From assembly GCA_022925895.1 (NCBI GenBank), contig JAKSYS010000111.1:1-64000 (forward strand): DNA of 64,000 nt, in the 5' to 3' direction. Every line of letters starts with the position of its first letter. The stretch's first letter is position 1. Shown one piece after another: positions 1 through 12,198 of the stretch. Source of the stretch: Fragilaria crotonensis (Eukaryota; Bacillariophyta; Fragilariophyceae; Fragilariales; Fragilariaceae). The notes beneath the pieces were generated by a model that was given only the letters and a program-made list of their open reading frames with translations, was not told where the DNA came from and did not search any database. The translations under genes were made by a program, and so were the position numbers.

Positions 1-690
1 TTGGTTCATACGTTAGGTATAAGAAGTTGTTGACGCAAGCCGCAACGCTTCAGGCAATGCTTGATGACGGAACTCGTTCCTTAGAAGACGTGGACGTGGT
101 CGTTAGAGAGAATCTCGGACGTGAGGTTGCAGATGCATTGTCCGAATACAATAATCACATGAGCAACCTTCTTGTCAAAGTTGTCAGTCGGAATCCTGGT
201 TTGCTTCAACGAAGAATAATTGTGTTTCCATTTCGTGAAGGTCGCGACCATTGGTCTGCCACGTTTGTGTTCAATGCCGATTCCATTTTTGAAAGCAAAG
301 AACAAAGCGACTCTTCGTCGAACACAGGGACAGTCCTGCGACCTTGCTTCTTTCGGTATTGCTCATTGCGCAATGATGGTACACGCAAGGTTGCATTAAA
401 TCAAGGTGTCATTTGGTTTTTGAACTTGTGTGCTTCCTACGAAATGCACATGAAGTCGAACCTGGGAAGTCAACGAATTACATTTATGGAACCTTGGATC
501 AAATACTGAAGGAGACATGTTAGGGACCGATCTTTTCCCGCACTGCGCGTCAACGAAGATGGATACTTCCCATTGCAGAGCGATGGCTACAATTGTGGTG
601 TTGGTGTCTGTGCAACAATTGGAATATTGTTCCGTGAATTTCTCCTCGAAACGACGACTTCTTGTTTGATGATCTTTTTCCAGAGCAAAC
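1..690 (+). pseudogene. Ulp1/C48-like cysteine protease, partial at window edge
   Basis: The frame is open to base 1 and ends at about 509. The conserved C-terminal part continues in another frame to about 690. The pattern is that of Ulp1/SENP peptidases: a hydrophobic strand, then the catalytic His in HW (GRDHWSATFVF, about 240-270), and later the catalytic Cys region DGYNCGVGVCA (about 575-610), which matches the family's D-x-x-NCG-x-x-x-C block. Such domains remove SUMO/ubiquitin-like tags in hosts and occur in several DNA-transposon superfamilies. It lies directly before the acidic protein at 691-2076 on the same strand. A host SENP is less likely, given the transposase next door and the broken frame. 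Confidence 0.55.
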
Positions 691-2460
691 ATGCCTACTT
701 TTTGTTGTGAAAACAGTGGCGAGATTTTTTGTCACATGCCGGTTAGCATAATGACCAAGCTTCCAGGTAATGACGATGCAGTTGGAGCGAAGAAGAAAAA
801 GGAGAAAGACTACCTTTCTTCAGTAAGAGAGCAGTGGTTTACTTTGTTTGATCGAATGGCTGAATTTCAATTTGTTGGAGGTCCATATATGTTGGACAAG
901 AAAAATGAACCAAACATTGCGTATGCTTCCACCATGGACTTACTTTCATGGCCTCGTGGTAAAAAACGAATTATCTCAAGAGAGACAAAGGAGAAAGCTG
1001 CTCTTGTGCTCCGGCAGGCTAAACAAGCACCTCCAACAAACCCACCTTTCGTTATGGTAGGAAGTGTTGTGGATTTGACCACACCAACCAAAATGACGCG
1101 AGCAGGACATGCAGGAGTTGTCACGGACGTCACAACACCATCTGCTCATGTGCAGGGATCTGATACGAATAATGAATCAGACTTTGTGTTGCAAGATACA
1201 GACGATGAACAAGAATTTCAAGAAGCAAATTCAAGCAATGTCGACGGGTCCAGTAACGACTCAGCTTTTCGTTTAAAAAGCGAAGAAAAGAAACCAGAAA
1301 TCGGGGATGTCAGGTTTGCATTCGTAACTCAAAGCCAAGTCAATGCCAATCCCGTGGCTGAAAATGTTGCTGTTCAAACAGCAACATATTCAGCCATCAA
1401 TGAATTAGGTGATGATGTCACAGCTGAAATTAGAGATGTCCATGCAGGCAGCGAAGTCCAAAATGAATTCGGTGATAATGTCATGCGTGAGGACCAAGAT
1501 GAAAGTCATGATATGGACCAAGATGAAAATCATGATATTCACGAAACGATAGAAGTCACGAATGGTTTGGGTGAAAAGCAAGATGCTACCAGAGCCAGTG
1601 ATGAAACTTCTGCCGTGTCCCCGCCATGTCATGAAACTACTGCGGACGATCCTAACAAGGTGACAGTAAAGTATTTGAAATCTTTCGATCCCAGACGTCT
1701 GCGAATACCCAAGCGGCCTTCAGAGGCAAAAGTGGATTGGATCAAAAGATTGAGACTTGGCTCTGATGATAACGAGGGATTCAAATCTTTAACAGAAAAC
1801 CAAAAGAAAAGAGCAAGAAATTCCCGCAAAAAGCAAGTTGAGGAAGAGGAAAAACTTGACGCGATGGAAGCAGAGTACGAGGCTTCGTTGAGAAAGAAGA
1901 TATGCACCCAATCTTTGAAATCTATTAAAAGCTTCCAAGACAAGTATCGAACCGACCATGAGGAAGAAGAGCCTATGGTGAAACGCGATGCCGACTACGA
2001 ACGTGAGCTCCAGCAATTCATTTCTGATAGTTTTGAGGCTTGGGGATGGGATTCCGACGAAAGCATGAGAACCTAATATCTACATGGCAGCGCAACTACA
2101 CAACCCCGACAATACCGAAAAGGAACAACAGTGGATACGCACTCTTATAAAGGCACTGAAGGATGAACGAGCCACATTCAAGAAGAAGCTTACCAAAGAG
2201 TTTATGTTTACCAGGCGTTCCATGGTAAAAGGTCTCAAATACGTGAGCAGAACCAACACTTTCAAGGCACGTTTGGTATTTTATGATGTTGATCCGACAA
2301 CAAAGATAATTTTATAGAACAGGAAGAGGAAATGCAGGTGGATGAAGCTTGGGTCCGTGATGAATTTTCCGAAGAAGATGTTCAGCATATTATTAATATG
2401 CGCCTTGACAATACTTGGATACAAGCTCCGCGGGACATCGAGGTGTGGATCGGAAAACAA
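691..2460 (+). pseudogene. Acidic coiled-coil-like transposon protein
   Basis: A 461-residue frame covers 691-2076 and similar composition continues in a second frame at 2,084-2,317 and on to about 2,460. The N-terminal third has a basic KKKKEKDYLSSVREQWF stretch. The middle (about residues 150-310) is low-complexity and very acidic, with imperfect repeats of a DE(S/N)HD type at about 1,495-1,545. The C-terminal third is rich in Lys, Arg and Glu and looks helical (KKRARNSRKKQVEEEEKLDA). No catalytic motif or known domain is recognised. It sits between two protease-like frames on the same strand, so I treat it as part of the same transposon gene set. It may once have been continuous with one of those proteases. 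Confidence 0.4.
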
Positions 2461-2584
2461 AAAATTGTTCGTGTGTTACACTGACCTCGACAGATGCGCG
2501 TCATTGACAGTGAGGCAATGACAAAGTATTTGAGAGAGAAGCAGAATAGACGTTCAAGTAGAGCTAGAGCGATTCGTCTGGCAT

Positions 2585-3354
2585 TTAAGAAAAGACGGGC
2601 AAAACCTTTAAAGGAACAATCTTTGACGAAGAAGAAGATGACGAACCAGAGCCTCGCAAAACGATCAATATAAAAGAAAAGTGGGTCGGCAGAATGAACA
2701 ATGGGAAAGAAACAGACCTTGACGAGACTTTTGTCAGGAAAATTTCGGTGACGCCTTTGCTAATGAACTTAAGAGTTCGAAGAGAGGTTTCGTGGATGTT
2801 CCAGTTGGAGATTTTAAACATTCTCATCTGCATCTGCATCCTCATTTGGAGGTTCCTGGTGCCCCGACCGTACGCTTCACACAGAAGGATGGCAAGGATT
2901 TGTGCGTGTCGAAATCGTTAGCTTCAGCTCTTCACTCACTTGGATTTGAGAAAGAAGCCGCAGAAATAGATTTCTATGGTGAGGAAATCTTGAAAGGTGC
3001 TGTCGTTGATGCTCTTGATTGCGTGATGCTGCGTGCAAGGAAAATTCTACCTAAGTGGATTGTTATTGACAGGATCCCTAAAAGTTTTGATTGGCAGAAA
3101 GATCTATTGATGAGCGCCATATTTTGGTTGGTGTCTTGTACGCGTCTGACGGCAATTGTTCTCATGCGGTAACAATTCATGGAGGATTTGTGTATGACGC
3201 AAATGAAGTCGTTGCACTCCCGTTGTGCCAAGAGGCACTTGATTATTGCACTTCAACAGCAGATGTGAAGAGTTCATTTGTTCGCTTTCGTCGGGTATTT
3301 CCTAAGGTACAAAGGGACAAAAAGCACAAACTTGATCTGATGACGCTTGCATAA
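2585..3354 (+). pseudogene. Papain/C39-like cysteine protease fragment
   Basis: Two overlapping frames (2,792-3,172 and 3,091-3,354) together carry a plausible cysteine-protease triad. The Cys lies in KDLCVSKSLASALHSLGF (about 2,895-2,950), the His in SHAVTIHGGFVYD (about 3,155-3,195), and an Asn/Asp follows in YDANE. This Cys-helix, then S-H-A-V, then D/N arrangement is typical of papain-fold C1/C39 peptidases. I know of no host family with this exact pattern and read it as a passenger of the transposon. It ends about 110 bp from the stop of the convergent minus-strand transposase frame. The reading frame is interrupted. Confidence 0.4.
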
Positions 3355-3465
3355 GGAACTACAATCTATGTGAATGATTTACATTACGTATGACATTCAT
3401 TTGATTGCTTTACATTGTTGATTGCTTTACATTAAGTTTGACATTTAATTTCTGATCTTATTAAT

Positions 3466-6391
3466 TTAAGTTGAATTCTGTGATGGATAGTGATAGAGAG
3501 TGGTAAACTGGGCGGGCCACTCGTCATACGGTTTTGTTACCAAAACTTTTGAATCATCATCCTTAATGGAAACCACAAAACAAGGGGAATCAATTGCGTT
3601 GGGTGATATGGTCAGGTAGGTGCTTGACCAACTCCATTCTGTAAATAAAACGGAATCAATGTGCGACCGTTTCATTGCTGCCTGAACAACCAAAGCAAAT
3701 CGCTCCGGGTTGTTTGGATCGTCATCCAATACAACAACGGCAGCTAATCGACAAGGACAAATACTATCATCATTGAACTGGACATTCATCCAATCGTAGA
3801 CAGCTCCGCCAGATTGGTAGGCAGGATGACATCGAAAAGTATAAATGTGCCGCACATATTCAGTTGCAATGCGGACATGAAGACCAAAATGTTCAGTCAG
3901 AAACTCGAGCAATGCTGTTGGCAATCGCATCCGTTGAAGGTCAGTACAGCTATGCCATACCACTCGAGGCACTCCAAAGACGCACGTCACGGTTGCAAAC
4001 GTGGCGTGGCCAGACGTTTGCAAAATGGCAGATTCGGTTGTGTCGTCATCATCATCGCTGTTTACGTCGGAAACGCTTGAGTTATCGAAAACTTCATTGT
4101 CACCCCAGATACGTGTGTGAACCAAATTAATGATATGGGAGTCTGCAAGTCGTTGTGCAGATTGCAGTTCATACAAAATTCCTGCATGTCGTTTTTGTGC
4201 CCGACGCCCAGGTCGTTTGGCTGCATAAATCAATAGCGATTCTGGTCGTTCGGCATTAAAGTTTCGTGGTGCCCCAAATCGTTCGATGTCATCAACAATG
4301 TGCAACAATTCATGAAACTTTGGAAATTTCCAACAATTTTCCTTCATTGCAGGGATATTGTTTTTACACAATTTTAATAACGCTTCGATCGACGAACGTG
4401 CCGATTGAATTGCGGTCGTGCTGTTGGAGCTGTCCCAAAATGTGTCCTGCATAAGCCAGGCATCAAAACAGAGAAGTGCTTCGAACACTTCAACAATGTT
4501 TTTCACAGTGGCAATGCTTCGGCGCTCAAACGTGTGGTCCAAAATATCCCAGCCTTCATCATATTGAGACAAAATAACAAATAGAAAAAACCAATCCGAG
4601 GCGTTCGCGCGCTGTTACCTTTGTTAGATTGGTCACTCCACGGCTAAAATCGGTAGCCGGATATTTTCTGCGATACGTTTGCCGGTGGCGGAGATGAAAT
4701 TGAATTGCAAGATTGTCCAAAGCTGCTTTGCGAGATACCGGAACATTTTCTAACACCAAAAAAGGTAACGTGCTCAATTAAACCTTTGCGAAATGCATGC
4801 ATGGTTTCCACAGGAGTTGCACCAAAGATACCTCGTACATGATCAGCAAGCACTTCGTCTTGAAAGGCATTGTGCACTGCATGTTGCGACCACCGTACAC
4901 GAATTGCCTTGTCGTCACTGGAGGCAATCATTGCCATTGGTGCGGCATACAAGTACCGACACGTAAAATAAGGAGAATCTAAATCTTCATAACTGACATT
5001 GCATGATCGACAGTGGCGTTGCACCTGCGGCGTGTGGGGGCCATAACGACCACATAGAGCATCCCTTCTTGCATGTCTTGTATCACAAAAGAATGCACGT
5101 AACAATATCAACATGAATAGATCCGGTTGGTCCTAATGGTAAATGGACATTGCGTAGGCGCGAAGACGACGTCCGAAATGAGGATAGCACAACCTGTAAC
5201 TGCGCATGATAGTTGCGAATGTTGTCACCAAGTTTGAATGTCTGATTTTGCGCAGAAGAAGTTTTTGGTTTTGGCAAGAATCCATGAAATCCCCATGCGG
5301 GGATGGTGCGTCGAAATGGCTCAGCAAATATGGCAGGAGTAAACATATACGGTTTGAGTGAAAATCGGTCATTCCCGGTGACAGATGTACGATCAATCCA
5401 TTGTATGATTGGGACAAAGAGTTGACGTTGAGGATTGGTAACAAGGCGTTGATACGCATCTTGATACACCTGACCGGACAAAGCTTCGCCTCGAACACCA
5501 TTGGGACTGGTGTACGGTCGCAATGGGTCCTGCACATCAATAAGGAGATTTTCCTGGGTCATAATGGTTCGATTTTGTAACAATTGTAACAGTTGAGGAA
5601 CAAAATCAAATGTTATGACATCACACGGAGGACCGTGTGGCACGTCAACCCTGCGTACAGATGGCAACAGCTGCGTGGCATTATTCATCATAGCATAAAG
5701 TCGATCAACATTCCTGCGATGTGTTTTGCCTCCTTCTGGTTGAAAGGAAAAGCCGTCGGCGATGGCCGCACGTGCCCATGTTAGAATTGCTTCGAAAGCA
5801 TAGTCCGGTGCATTCATATCATTCAGAAGTTTAAGTAGTGCCACAGTCCACTTTTGGTTTGTTGAGAATGGAAAAGAGACAGGCGGAGGCGGCACTGCAC
5901 AAGATTGGTGTGGCATTTGGTGGACACGGAACATGGTGAAAATTGCCGTCTTCAATTGGAAAAGCAGTTGATCCTGATGAAGAGAAATTGTCGTTTACAA
6001 AATCACAACGTAGCGGCACAGCGCGTTGAGAGCTTGCGTAGACGGCGTTAGCGTCTTCCGCCGCACGGTTTGTTGGGCAGGGCACCATAACGCAACTAGT
6101 GTCTAACGCGGAACCTTTACCTGCAGACATACGGGCACGAAAGAAATGCCAACACGAAGTGGATTTTTGTAAATGCATTCCAAACGATTTTCGCTTACAA
6201 ACCGCCGACGGCGTCCGCTGCAGTGAGGATTGAGACAGACAAAAGATGACATGACAAAAGAAACAAAACAATATCTCAGCAGCAATCGTGCAACCAGAAA
6301 CGGATGCAAAGTGGCAATTAGTAACAAGGCGAAATACTGGTTGTGGTGGCTGCTCTATCAGGCAAAGGCAATCAGTGTGATAGAGTGCCAT
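3466..6391 (-). pseudogene. CACTA/Plavaka-like transposase
   Basis: Three main minus-strand frames line up in order: 5,955-5,083, 5,114-4,644 and 4,572-3,466, with a further Cys/His-rich stretch at about 6,100-6,330. The first has the block DVQDPLRPYTSPNGVRGEAL, then PIIQWIDRTSVTGNDRFSLK, then W-G-F-H-G-F-L-P, then HVDIVTCILL. These match the spacing of acidic residues in Plavaka/CACTA transposases. The last frame has FHELLHIVDDIERFGAPRNF followed by an Arg/Lys-rich PGRRAQKRHAG segment, as in the C-terminal half of that group, and an acidic Asp-rich run. Successive frames overlap or abut, so the gene is interrupted. It converges on the plus-strand protease genes. KDZ-type transposons are the main alternative. 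Confidence 0.5.
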
Positions 6392-6480
6392 TATAAACCT
6401 GATCAGAGATTCAGATTCCTGAACTCACACTCGTAGTAACCGAGAACAAAAGCACAGATTTCATTAACAAAAATCACGGA

Positions 6481-6735
6481 ATAATGAAATTGTTGCAGAA
6501 AATGAACTAAACGCGTAAAACTTGGTATCATTACGTACGTATGAGAATGATTAACTTCATACCCCGGCATATGTATTGCGTATGTAAGAAAACAATGAAT
6601 AACGGCTTTTTAATTTACTCAGATTTACGCAAACACATCACCGAATAACGAACGGAATACATACATATGTAGTTTAATTCATTTAAATGAAAAAACTTAA
6701 GTTAATAATGTTGAACCTCATCCTTGTGCCCTTAG
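6481..6735. other. Spacer between DNA transposon and copia fossil
   Basis: AT-rich, with short palindromic words such as CATATG and TACGTA. No gene or clear repeat end was found. Confidence 0.4.
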
Positions 6736-9700
6736 ATGTTGGGCTGTCCACGATCAGCTGAAACCTTCGACTTCTCAAAGTTCCCGTTCCACGCTCCCAA
6801 CATCAAAGTCCGACTCCTCTCAACGTCCAGTCTCCTCCAGACCTACCCTGACGAAACGATCACCATCGAACCGAATCGTCTGACGCTCAGTGGCGTCCCG
6901 AACGACGTCAACCGAGGACCCGTCACTGCAAACGTCAACCCGCAGAACAATCTCCCAACGTCGGAAGCGTACAACGCAACCGATCCTTTCAAGGCCGCCG
7001 ACGCTCTCGTTTCGATTGTGAACACCGTCCACGAAAGGAACCTCAACCTTAACGAAGCAGAGAAAGAATTGCTTCGTTGGCACTATCGTTTGGGCCACAT
7101 CGGTTTCAAAAGGTTCAATTTATTCTGCGTTCGGTGTGGTGAGCAAGACAGAAGAGAGTCGACGATTGCAAACCGCTGCGTGTCGACTCACCCGTTTCAA
7201 ATGTGCCGCCTGCCAATACGGCAAACAGCACAGACGTCCACTCCCGGCACGACGCCCTTCGATTGTCAAAGACAGAGCATACGCTCAAAACGGACAATCT
7301 TCTCCGGGTCAACGCATCTCTGTCGACCATTTCATTTGCAGCACTCGCGGACGTCTACTTACTCCGCCGGAAAGACCAAACTGACGATATGTATACCGGT
7401 GGATGTATTCGTCGACCACGCCTCCGGTTCATTTTCGTCGAACATCAAGTCAGTTTGAACTCCCACGAAACTCTCAAGGCAAAGAGAGCTTTGAGCGAAT
7501 GTGTCGCAACACAGGAGTCACACCGCAAGAGTATCTCGCTGACAACTCGAAAACGTTTACGTCCTCTGAGTTCTCTCGCAACCTTCCGAGTTCCATCCGA
7601 TTCGCTGGCGTCGGCGCTCACCATCACAATGGAATCGCCGAACGCAACATCCGTACAATCATGGCCATCGCAAGGACCATGATGTTGCATTCGCCATTCA
7701 TTGGCCGGACGTCGCCGATCCCACACTTTGGCCCCTCGCCGTCAAGCATGCTGTGTTCCTAGTGAACCACATGCCTGACCCACGAACTGGCCTTTCCCCA
7801 CATGATGTCTTCACAAAGACTCGCTGGGAACAAAAGAAATTGATGGACGTCCACGTTTGGGGATGTCCAGTTTACGTCCTCGACAAAATGATCTCGGACG
7901 GCAAGAAATTGCCACGCTGGACTCCTCGCTCAACTCGCACCGTCAACCTTGTTCTCAGACAAACACGCCAGCTCGGTCCTCTCGTCTTGAATCCTCAAAC
8001 GGGGTACATCACCCCACAGTTCCACATCGTCTTCGACGATTGGTTCGCAACTGTTCCCGCTTCCGCCGACGACCTTCCGAACTTCAACGATGATTGCTGG
8101 CAACGAATGTTCCGAGACTCGACGTTCCAATACGTCCTCGACGACGAAGACGAAGAAAGGCTGATTGCTGGTTCCACCGACTACGAGCAAACGAACTGCT
8201 CTCCCAGATGCAACGCGTCGCAACCGCTCTCGACAACGCGACTCCTCCGCAGGTTCTCCCAGTCGCTCCGCCTCCGCTGTCAACTCCGTTGCCGCCTCCA
8301 AGGGAGCAAATTGCGACGCCACCACCAGTCGTTGTGCCTCCTCCCCTGCCACTCCGTTGCTGACTCCAAGGAGGCGACTCCGCAACCGCCTACGCCGATC
8401 GTGCCTCAACTCCCGACTCTAACTCCAGTCAAACTCTTCCCATCATCGCCGACTCCAATTCCGTCCTGCGAACGAAAGCGACAGGAAGTGAGCGAGCAAC
8501 CAGTCGCTCCAAAGGCAACAAAAGCAAAGAGCACACCTGTTAAACACGAACCTCGTCGCTCCACTCGCAATCGTTCGGCACCTGTCCGCCTCGGATACGA
8601 CGGACAACAAGGACATGGTTACATCGCCGAATTCGATGGAACCTCCTCGAATGGCTTACAATGAAGTCGCCGAGTGTCTTTCGCCACCTCCCTCGTCGTA
8701 TAAGAGTGTCAGCGATCCTGACACTCTGAGCTTCAACGAAGCGATGGCCGACCGCGACAACATCGAAAATGGCTGAAGGCTGCAAACGACGAAATTCAAA
8801 GTTTGCAGAAAAACGGTACATGGATCGAAGTGCCGATCACGGAAGCCAAGACTCGAATTTTGCCAGGTACTTGGGTGTTTCGTCGCAAACGTACTCCCGA
8901 TGGTACTATCAGTAAGTACAAGGCACGCTACTGTGTAAGAGGCGATCTCCAAGAAAACGTTCAGGAGACTTTTGCCCCAGTCGTGGCTTGGAGTACTGTA
9001 CGGTTGTTCCTAGTTCTTTCACTAACTTTGAACTGGAAAACTTGCACCATCGACTTCAGCAGCGCGTTCGTTCAAGCCCCGCTTTCGGATCCAGTCTGGA
9101 TCCATTTGCCTCGTGGATTCCACTCTCCGAGAGGCCACGCCACGTGCCTGCGACTTTTGAAAAGCCTCTACGGCTTGAGTGTGGCGCCACGACTTTGGTA
9201 CCAACACTTGTCGGAGGCCTTGCGCGAGGAAGGCTTTAAAGCCTGCGCGAACGACCCGTGCCTACTCTACAAAGACACAATTATGGTTGTTCTCTACGTT
9301 GACGACTTAGGTATTGCCTATCGCGACCAAAGCGACCTCGACAAGCTCTTCGCCAACCTGGAAGCGAAGAATTTGAGTTTCACTCGCGAGGGCACGTTTA
9401 CTGACTTCCTTGGCATCAATTTCACTCGCGACGCTACGAATGGCACGCTCACGTTGACTCAGAAAGGCCTCATCCAGAAAATTAAGGAAGCGACTGGCAT
9501 GTCCAACAGCAATTACAACTGGACTCCAGCCGCTCAGGCCGCACGGAATTGACCCTGACCTCCCCATGACGGAAACGTGGAGCTACCGCTCCATCGTCGG
9601 CATGCTCTCATTTATCCACAAACACTCGCCCCGACATTGCGTTTGCCGTCAGCCAGGTCGCCAGGTTCTGCCACAACCCGAAACGAAGCCATGCGTCCGC

Positions 9701-10250
9701 CGTCAAAACTCTCGTTCGATATTTGTTGCATCGCACGAGCGACATGGGCATGATTGTCAAGCCCACCGGCACCTTGAATCTCGACTGCTACGTCGACGCC
9801 GACTTCGCAGGCCTTCATGGCCGCGATCCCGATCGTTCTCCGACCTCCGCGAAGTCTCGAACTGGGTACATTATCACGCTCGGTGGATGTCCCATTTTGT
9901 GGTCTCACCTCCAAAGTGAAATTTCTTGTCCACGCTTGAAGCCGAATACTCCGCTCTCAGCTCCGCGATGCGTACGCTCTTGCCCTCCGCTCCATGCTTC
10001 AGGAAGTCGCCTCCGGCATCAAACTTCCTCGCACGTTCACGTCGACGATAAAGTGTCAAGTCTTCGAAGACAATAACGGCGCGCTTCTTCGCCGTGAACC
10101 AACGCATTACCAACCGCACGAAGTACTTCCAAGTGAAGTGGCACTTCTTCTGGCAGCACGTGCGTGATGGCACGGTCGCCATCGTGAAGGTTGACACTCA
10201 GGACAGTGGGCAGATTTTCTTACGAAAGGACTAAATCGTGAGAGTTTCGA
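6736..10250 (+). mobile_element. Broken Ty1/copia LTR retrotransposon (pol region)
   Basis: Plus-strand frames carry the copia order of parts: a GAG-pre-integrase block with HYRLGH near 7,080-7,110, an integrase region to about 8,600, a reverse-transcriptase region (about 8,800-9,550) with the VVLYVDDL catalytic motif, and an RNase H region (about 9,720-10,240). Integrase before reverse transcriptase is the diagnostic copia order. No gag and no LTRs were recognised, so the copy also looks incomplete at its ends. It carries several breaks and is a fossil. Its coding sequence is richer in C and G than the transposon to its left, which suggests a separate insertion. Confidence 0.85.
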
Positions 10251-10865
10251 ACGCGTCCGCAAACTTGTCCAAGGATGGTAACGGCCACCCAAACCCTTGT
10301 GTCTCTTGTTCAAACTGTAACCCTCGTTTGACTCGATCTATTTTAACTGACGTTTCGTGATTTGTTTCAGCATTTATGGATGAAAGGAGAGTTGAAACCT
10401 ACGCTGCACTGGACTGCGATGCCATCGTTGTACTGTACTACTGTGAGGTCATCCATCGAAATGTGAAATATGATACGCTGTACTGTCCGGTCTCTAACTA
10501 ATTTCGTACGAGCTACCCGAAATGTCAAATGCCATTTGACACGTTCGACGAGTTTGTCGTTCATACGATCGAGTGCCGAATTTTACTGTAGCTTATAAAT
10601 TCTCAGAACGTACTTTGTGTGAAACCTTCCTACAGTAATTTTCCTACGGTACTACGTACTATTTTCTACGATTAGAGTATCATCTCCGGTGATAGTCTCA
10701 AGTCAGGTGTACTGGTACTTATGCTGCTACTCCGTATGTGCTCCAAAAGAAACGGCACATGTTGTCATGTGCGAAGCCAAATATGAATCTTGAAACTTGA
10801 TGTCCCACTGCACACGCATTTTTATGACATCATGAACATCTTATGAATAACAGGTAATTGCAACT
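10251..10865. other. Intergenic spacer
   Basis: No gene seen. It contains a near-perfect 19-bp palindrome at about 10,526-10,544 (TGTCAAATG / C / CATTTGACA) and scattered GTAC words. The copia fossil's right LTR could lie here but no terminal repeat was recognised. Confidence 0.4.
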
Positions 10866-12198
10866 ATGACAATAAAAGGGCCATCCAAAGCAAGCGCCCG
10901 CAAGGCAGGGAGTGACTATGCACAAAAGAAAACTGTAAAGATGTTCGCTAAGTCCATGTGTAAGGACCTCAGCGACGATTTCCCAAGTTCAAACTCGAGG
11001 AACTTCAGATCGGAAAGTCCTCGGTAAAGGAGGCTTCGGAACTGTCAAGGAAGTGCGGGCCTTCCATATTGGGACGCCCAAAATGCGCAAGAAGGGTGCT
11101 GGACCTGATCCTGTCGCTGACGATGACTTGAGAGCCGCATGTTTATCGCCGAGCACTGCATTCGCAGCGGTGGTAGGCTCGCTACGCTGTCAAATTCTTG
11201 AGTCCAGAAGTTGTCAATGACCCTGCAATGTACATTATGGGAATTACTGACATGGCTGTCGAAACTCGTTTCTTGTCGAGCACGGAACATCCAAAGTACG
11301 TTCACGCAAATTCATGCTCCATTTTGATCTCTCGCTCTCAACCTATCAATCTCATTCCCTTCATGTGACTCAGCATTATCAAGATGCGCGCTATAGCTGA
11401 GGGCAACCACTTCTGCGAAACCTACTTTATTGTAATGGATCGCTTGTATGAGATTATGGACAAGCGAATTCAAAACTGGGGAAGGGCCATCAGTCGCACG
11501 ACTGGAATGATGGGCAAACTCGCGGACTCTAAGGGCACAAAGGCGAAAGAGTTGCTTGAGGAAAGGTTGGTGATTGCGTTTGATCTATGTTCGGCTTTCA
11601 AGTACCTTCATGATCGACACATTCTCTATCGAGACATCAAGGTAAGCGGAAGGGTTGGCGAGTTACAATGACCTTTCGCAACAAACCAAAGACTCACCCC
11701 ACGAAAGCCCGAGAACATTGGTTTCGATGTCCGTGGAGATGTCAAGCTATTTGATTTGGGCTCGCGAAGGAAATCTGCAGCGATACACCTAGGATGAGCA
11801 ACGGCACCTATAAGCTGACAGGTCAGACAGGAAGCCCCGTTATATGGCTCCAGAGGTTGCAAATGAGTTGCCTTATAATGAAAAGTGTGACGTGTATTCC
11901 ATGTCGATTTTGTTCTGGCAAATGATGACGTAAGGTTCCATTTGAAAACAACTCGGCCACATACATGAAGGAAAAAGTTTACAATGGCGATAAACGTCCC
12001 ATAATTGAGAGGTCGTGGTCGGCTTCGACCAAGTTGCTGTTGCGACGAGGATGGACAAGTGATCTTTCGAATCGATTCTCGATGCAAAACCTCGAGGAGA
12101 TTTTGAAGAGGGAGATCACTGCTCTGCGCGGTGGTGATGCCACTGGTTTGGAGCATTTACGACGACGCTCCACCCATGTTTACCATCGTCATCATTGA
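10866..12198 (+). pseudogene. Ser/Thr protein kinase gene with two introns and several frameshifts
   Basis: Kinase subdomains appear in order although no single frame runs through: glycine loop GKGGFGTVKEV (about 11,025-11,055), the VAIK-type lysine in RYAVKFL (about 11,180-11,200), catalytic loop YRDIK (about 11,626-11,641), PENIGFDVRGDVKLFDLG (DFG as DLG), and the APE region near 11,850. Two GT-AG introns still fit: 11,296-11,373 joins EHPN to IIKMRAI, and 11,642-11,707 joins DIK to PEN. The tail LEHLRRRST resembles an expanded diatom kinase family. At least four single-base disruptions separate the blocks: near GK/VLGKGG, after FDLG, in the TGSPRYMAPE block, and after QMMT. Several are one base short of a homopolymer. 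It is either a recent pseudogene or affected by sequencing error. Confidence 0.75.

Larger units (their letters stand above)
1..6480. mobile_element. Decayed DNA transposon, CACTA/Plavaka-like, with two proteases
   Basis: Two convergent gene sets meet at about 3,360-3,466. Plus-strand frames encode a Ulp1-like cysteine protease, an acidic protein and a second papain/C39-like cysteine protease. Minus-strand frames encode a transposase-like protein with a cysteine/histidine-rich N-terminus. Ulp1-type proteases are known passengers of CACTA, MULE and KDZ DNA transposons, and the minus-strand protein has the spacing of Plavaka/CACTA transposases. No terminal inverted repeats were found: the left end lies outside the window and the right end is only placed between the last transposase frame and the copia fossil starting near 6.7 kb. 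Coding sequence is spread over several frames, so the copy looks dead. The family assignment is inference. Confidence 0.5.

Noticed and set aside
1-3354. Polinton or virus origin for the Ulp1-like protease
   Set aside because: No polymerase, packaging ATPase or capsid-type gene is seen nearby. The neighbours are a Plavaka/CACTA-like transposase and a second protease, so a DNA transposon is the simpler reading.
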